Shown: positions 60,741 through 64,000 of the stretch, piece by piece | Numbering within the stretch: the stretch's first letter is position 1 | Layout of the letters: each line of letters starts with the position of its first letter | DNA from: Nitrososphaerota archaeon | GTDB taxonomy: Archaea > Thermoproteota > Nitrososphaeria > Nitrososphaerales > Gagatemarchaeaceae | NCBI GenBank assembly: GCA_016200045.1 | Contig: JACQFN010000008.1 | Span: forward strand, 111,216-175,215 | DNA: 64,000 nt | Reading direction: 5' to 3' | Notes under the pieces: model-generated | Seen by the model: the letters and a program-made list of their open reading frames with translations, nothing else | The model's database searches: none | What the model was told of the DNA's origin: nothing | Position numbers and translations under genes: made by a program

Positions 60741-62156
60741 ATGAGAGGAGAAGAAATTCTAAAAGAACACGTCCCCACGGCCGATGCCGTGACCCTCGCC
60801 CAGAGGCTCGCCGAATATGCCTGCTCCCTCAGGTACTCGCACTTGGACGGCAGGACTGTGAAGGAAATGAAGGCGAGGATGGTCGACGCAGTCGGGTGCG
60901 CCCTCGGGGCATTCGACGAGCCCCCGGTCAGGATCGCCAGAAAGGTGGCGCTGAGGATCAGGCCGGCCGGGAAATCTACCCTGCTGGGAACCGGGTACCG
61001 GACTTCTTCTGAGCTCGCAACTTTCGTCAACGGTCTCATGGTCCGCTACTTCGACTTCAACGACACCTATCTATCGAAGGAACCCGCCCACCCGAGCGAC
61101 AACTTGGGCGCGTGCCTGGCGGTCGCCGAGGAAGAAGGGCGTAGCGGAAAGGAACTGATGGCGGCGGCCGTGGCGGCTTACGAGATCCAGTGTAGGCTCT
61201 GCGACGCTGCGGACATCCGGCACAGGGGGTGGGACCACGTGAACTACGGGCTCGTCTCGTCTGCTCTCGCGGCGTCTGTCCTGATGGGCTTGAGCCCCGC
61301 ACAGGCTTCCGAAGCGGTCGGAATCGCCCTGAACGGGCACATCGCAATGCGACAGGTGAGGGCCGGAGAGCTGTCGATGTGGAAGGGAGCGTCTTTCGCG
61401 AACGCAGCTCGGAACGGAGTCTTTTCCGCAATGTTGGCGAGGGAGGGGATGACAGGCCCTGCTCCGATATTCGAGGGAGAGATGGGTTTCTTCAAGCAGG
61501 TGTCGGGACAGTTCAGGCTCGACGTAGGAAGGTTCGGCGGGAAGGGGCGTCCTTTCAAGGTGGGCGAGACCTACGTCAAGTACTGGCCGGCCGAGTATCA
61601 CGCCCAGACCGCGATCTGGGCGGCGCTCGACGTCAGGCGGAGGGCGCACGGAAGCGGGAGAATCAGGGACGTCCTCGTGGAGACGCACGAGGCTGGGTTC
61701 AGCATTCTCGGGAAGGACAAAGAGAAGTGGCGCCCAGGGACGAAGGAGACGGCTGACCACAGCCTCCCTTTCATCGTCGGAATGGCGCTCCTTCACGGGA
61801 CGATAGACAATGCGACCTATTCTGACTCCGAACTAAAGGACAGGAGGAACCTCGCCTTCGTCTCGAAGGTCCGGGTAAGGGAGGACCCCAGGCTGACTTC
61901 GTCTTACCCCGCAAAGGGAATGCCCAACAGGGTTACCGCCTCGATTCCGGGCGGGGAGACGATTAGTTCACAGGTGGACGTCCCCCGCGGGCACCCCCTC
62001 AATCCGATGAGCAGGGAGGAAGTCGACAGGAAGTTCATCGGCCTGGCCAGAAGGAGGATGGGGGCCCGCGGGGCGCGGAGAGCTGTCGAGGCCCTCTGGC
62101 GCATCGACGAAGTCGAGAACATTACGGGCCTTCTTGCCAAGCTTTCACCAGGGTGA
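60741..62156 (+). CDS. MmgE/PrpD family protein
   Basis: A 471-residue member of the family that includes 2-methylcitrate dehydratase and cis-aconitate decarboxylase. It has MVDAVGCALGAFDEPPVRIARK near 50, the conserved FVNGLMVRYFDFNDTYLSKEPAHPSDNLGACLAVAEE near 95-130, DHVNYGLVSSALAASVLMGLSP near 168, LSMWKGASFANAARNG near 210 and KYWPAEYHAQTAIWAALDVRR near 280. The reaction cannot be chosen. ATG 60741 is annotated; GTG 60789 lies 28 nt after a TTCTAAAAGAAC block and is a possible start. It is divergent from the acyl-CoA dehydrogenase, so both probably belong to one pathway. Confidence 0.87.
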   Translation: MRGEEILKEHVPTADAVTLAQRLAEYACSLRYSHLDGRTVKEMKARMVDAVGCALGAFDEPPVRIARKVALRIRPAGKSTLLGTGYRTSSELATFVNGLMVRYFDFNDTYLSKEPAHPSDNLGACLAVAEEEGRSGKELMAAAVAAYEIQCRLCDAADIRHRGWDHVNYGLVSSALAASVLMGLSPAQASEAVGIALNGHIAMRQVRAGELSMWKGASFANAARNGVFSAMLAREGMTGPAPIFEGEMGFFKQVSGQFRLDVGRFGGKGRPFKVGETYVKYWPAEYHAQTAIWAALDVRRRAHGSGRIRDVLVETHEAGFSILGKDKEKWRPGTKETADHSLPFIVGMALLHGTIDNATYSDSELKDRRNLAFVSKVRVREDPRLTSSYPAKGMPNRVTASIPGGETISSQVDVPRGHPLNPMSREEVDRKFIGLARRRMGARGARRAVEALWRIDEVENITGLLAKLSPG

Positions 62157-62198
62157 CGCATTCAAACCCTTAAAACGACAACGGCCTCGACGAGGCAT

Positions 62199-63197
62199 AT
62201 GAGGGTCGCGCTGGGTTTCAACCCTGTACTCAGCGTGGCCGACGCAGCAAGGATTTCCTCCCAGGCGGACTCGCTGGGCTACGATTCTATCTGGATGCAC
62301 GAGAGCCTGTACCAGAGGGACGTCGTCACCTACATCTCTGCGATGTCTGCGGCGACAAAGAGGATAAGGGTCGGCTCCGGGGCAATCAACACGTTCACCA
62401 GGCACCCCGTGGCGGCGGCGACCACTTTCGCCACTCTCTCAGAGCTGTCGGGGGGAAGGGTCAACCTCGGGGTAGGGCTCGGTAGCTTCCCGACCGTTCC
62501 TCTGATCGGACACCAGATCTTTCCCGTGGAGAAAACGAGGCCTCTCAGAAGAATCAGGGAGTTCATCGAGGTCGTCAAGATGGTCTGGAACGGAGGGAAG
62601 GTGAACTTCGAGGGAGAATTCTTCAAGGTGAAGGACCTTTCGTTGGGGTTCGAGGTCAAGGACAGAATCCCGATATTCGTGGCATCTCTGTCTCCGAAGA
62701 CACAGGCGTATGCCGCTTCGGTCGCAGACGGGGTGATTCTTTCGCCCGCGTTCAACACAGTTTGGGGGACGGAGAGGATGATTGCCAACGTCAAGAGAGG
62801 CGAGGAACACGCAGGCAGAGGCGTGGAACGAGCGTCGTACATGATGGCATCCGTCGACCCGGACCCGCAGAAGGCCATGGATGTGGTCAGGGACTTCTAT
62901 TTCTTCGTCTATCAACTCGCCGAGGTAGTCAGGCCGGATGTCCTCGCGCCCTACGGAGTCACAGAAGACGCGCTCCGCCCCATGAAGGAAGCCTGGAAGA
63001 AGGGCGACGTGCCCCGCGCGAAGTCGCTGATTCCCGAGGCAGCCATCGAGGCGCTCGCGATCGTGGGCGACGAGGAGACTGCCAGAGGACGAATCGACGA
63101 ATACGTCAGGGCCGGGGTCACCCTCCCGATCGTGATGCCGATAGGAAACGTAGCGCACGCGATGGAAGCCTTCGGGCCTTCGAAGTGGGGAAATTGA
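62199..63197 (+). CDS. LLM-class (F420-type) oxidoreductase
   Basis: A 332-residue luciferase-like (beta/alpha)8 protein close to the Mer and F420-dependent dehydrogenase groups. It opens RVALGFNPVLSVADAARISSQADSLGYDSIWMHES, has TKRIRVGSGAINTFTRHPVAAATTFATLSELSGGRVNLGVG near 53-92 and PIFVASLSPKTQAYAASVADGVIL near 157. Cofactor F420 is usual for archaeal members; the substrate is unknown, and a true Mer is not implied since no methanogenesis genes are present. ATG 62199 lies 25 nt after CCTTAAAACG. The UbiA gene overlaps its stop by 4 nt. Confidence 0.85.
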   Translation: MRVALGFNPVLSVADAARISSQADSLGYDSIWMHESLYQRDVVTYISAMSAATKRIRVGSGAINTFTRHPVAAATTFATLSELSGGRVNLGVGLGSFPTVPLIGHQIFPVEKTRPLRRIREFIEVVKMVWNGGKVNFEGEFFKVKDLSLGFEVKDRIPIFVASLSPKTQAYAASVADGVILSPAFNTVWGTERMIANVKRGEEHAGRGVERASYMMASVDPDPQKAMDVVRDFYFFVYQLAEVVRPDVLAPYGVTEDALRPMKEAWKKGDVPRAKSLIPEAAIEALAIVGDEETARGRIDEYVRAGVTLPIVMPIGNVAHAMEAFGPSKWGN

Positions 63198-64000
63198 CCG
63201 ACCGGTCGTCAGTGGGGTTGCTCCCGAGGCTCCTGCGAGTCCAGTTCACCCCGATCATGGTCGCGCCCGTCGTGCTGGGGGCGGCGGCGGCCTGGAGGAT
63301 GGGTTTCGGTTTCGACGCTTGGCTCTTCGTCCTTGCTCTCGCGGGTTCGCTTGCCCTGCACCTGGCCGCCAACGCGATAGACGACGTCTACGATTTCCTG
63401 TACGGGACGGACCAGGTGGCCGAAAGGATGTTCCCTCCGAACTCGCCAGGCTGGAAGCCTATGGCCAGGGGGTACATCACCGCTCGACAGGGGCTCGCCG
63501 TCTCCTACGCCCTTTACGGGGTCTCGACTCTCATCGGCCTGGTTCTCTCCGTCCTGGTGGGATGGTACGCCCTGCTCATCGCGGTTCCCGGAATCCTCCT
63601 TAGCTACTTCTACACGGCCCCCCCGCTCAAGCTAGACTATCGCGGGCTCGGGCTGGGCGAGGTCTCGATTCTTTTCAGCTTCGGACCGATACCGGCTCTG
63701 GGGGTCTACTACGTCCTGAGCGGCCACGTCGACGCGTTTCCATTTCTCCTCGCAGTGCCGTCGGGGGTGCTTACGGCCGGGATCCTTATGTCGCACGACC
63801 TGATCTTCTACGACGCATACAAGGAATCGGGCAAGAGATCCCTGACTGTGGTCCTGGGGAGGAAGAGGGCGACCGTAATATCATCTCTGCTACCGCTTTT
63901 GGCATACGCGATGACATTCGGACTCGTCGCTATTGGTGTGGCACCACTGGGATGCCTGGCGGTCGCTGTGGCGGCCCCGTTACTCGTAAGGCTGATCGAC
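63194..64000 (+). CDS. UbiA-family prenyltransferase (partial)
   Basis: The visible 269 residues start at TTG 63194 (overlapping the previous stop by 4 nt) and run off the right edge. It is a polytopic membrane enzyme with the first Asp-rich site LAANAIDDVYDFLYGTD near 65 and the second SHDLIFYDAYKESGKRSLTVVLG near 200, which hold the prenyl diphosphate through magnesium. The TAPPLKLDYRGLGLGE loop resembles the MenA/quinone group. It would attach a polyprenyl chain to a quinone head group, although lipid (DGGGP) or haem substrates exist in the family. Placement beside the ETF/Fe-S genes supports a quinone role. Confidence 0.88.
   Translation, partial: MTDRSSVGLLPRLLRVQFTPIMVAPVVLGAAAAWRMGFGFDAWLFVLALAGSLALHLAANAIDDVYDFLYGTDQVAERMFPPNSPGWKPMARGYITARQGLAVSYALYGVSTLIGLVLSVLVGWYALLIAVPGILLSYFYTAPPLKLDYRGLGLGEVSILFSFGPIPALGVYYVLSGHVDAFPFLLAVPSGVLTAGILMSHDLIFYDAYKESGKRSLTVVLGRKRATVISSLLPLLAYAMTFGLVAIGVAPLGCLAVAVAAPLLVRLID

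Noticed and set aside
1..64000. CRISPR array, rRNA operon or complete prophage
   Set aside because: No regularly spaced repeats, no rRNA-like sequence, and no phage structural or integrase genes were seen.

Overview
The window is archaeal. It carries LSm, RIO2, archaeal-type S-adenosylmethionine synthetase, an NEMF/RqcH homologue, a RadA/RadB-type recombinase, a ThiN-domain transcription factor, an AbrB-PhoU regulator and an F420-type LLM oxidoreductase. Most genes have an AT-rich TATA element centred about 24-33 nt upstream of an ATG, GTG or TTG, so mostly leaderless transcription is likely. The coding DNA is GC-rich. Aerobic or heterotrophic traits (acyl-CoA dehydrogenase, ETF, membrane Fe-S oxidoreductase, many peptidases), an acid-type glutamic peptidase and class III cyclases suggest a soil or acid-environment heterotroph. 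A Nitrososphaeria/Bathyarchaeia-like Thermoproteota or a terrestrial Thermoplasmatota would fit; the sequence alone does not decide.

Layout. 0-5 kb is core: a THUMP protein, Sua5, triosephosphate isomerase, glutamate dehydrogenase, class I fructose-1,6-bisphosphatase and a divergent DhnA-type aldolase, i.e. the triose end of gluconeogenesis. 5-16.6 kb is an accessory island. It holds three large sensor proteins sharing a TolB_N/FlgO-like plus TPR module, two with an intact class III cyclase domain and one with a winged-helix-like N-terminus instead. They alternate with exported or surface proteins, including an eqolisin (G1) peptidase with a truncated tandem copy and two proteins sharing an unrecognised C-terminal domain. 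16.7-22 kb holds tRNA-Gln, a class V aminotransferase, a SerB-like phosphatase, argS, tRNA-Arg and a VapBC pair between the tRNA 3' end and a 12-bp copy of it.

22-36 kb holds a PurD-like ATP-grasp enzyme split by a 350-residue LAGLIDADG intein, then a proteolysis and RNA-processing stretch (M1 aminopeptidase with HEAT repeats, RNase J-like enzyme, M3 oligopeptidase, TldD/TldE), with small membrane proteins, a transposase remnant and a TrpB2. 37-39.3 kb has a large secreted protein and a small exported protein with a paralogue at 28.9 kb. 39.6-57 kb is mostly housekeeping: ACT regulator, PfkB kinase, two ECF S components, isocitrate dehydrogenase, acylphosphatase, MIP18-like protein, AbrB-PhoU, CTP synthase, ThiR-like regulator, HypE/ThiL-like protein, RIO2, MetK, LSm, RadB-like, RqcH.

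55-64 kb is a catabolic module: membrane HdrD-like Fe-S oxidoreductase, HpaI-type aldolase, EtfA-EtfB-acyl-CoA dehydrogenase joined by 4-nt overlaps, an MmgE/PrpD protein, an LLM oxidoreductase and a UbiA prenyltransferase cut by the window end. Electrons from acyl-CoA oxidation could pass through ETF and the Fe-S protein to a quinone pool. The substrate is not evident.
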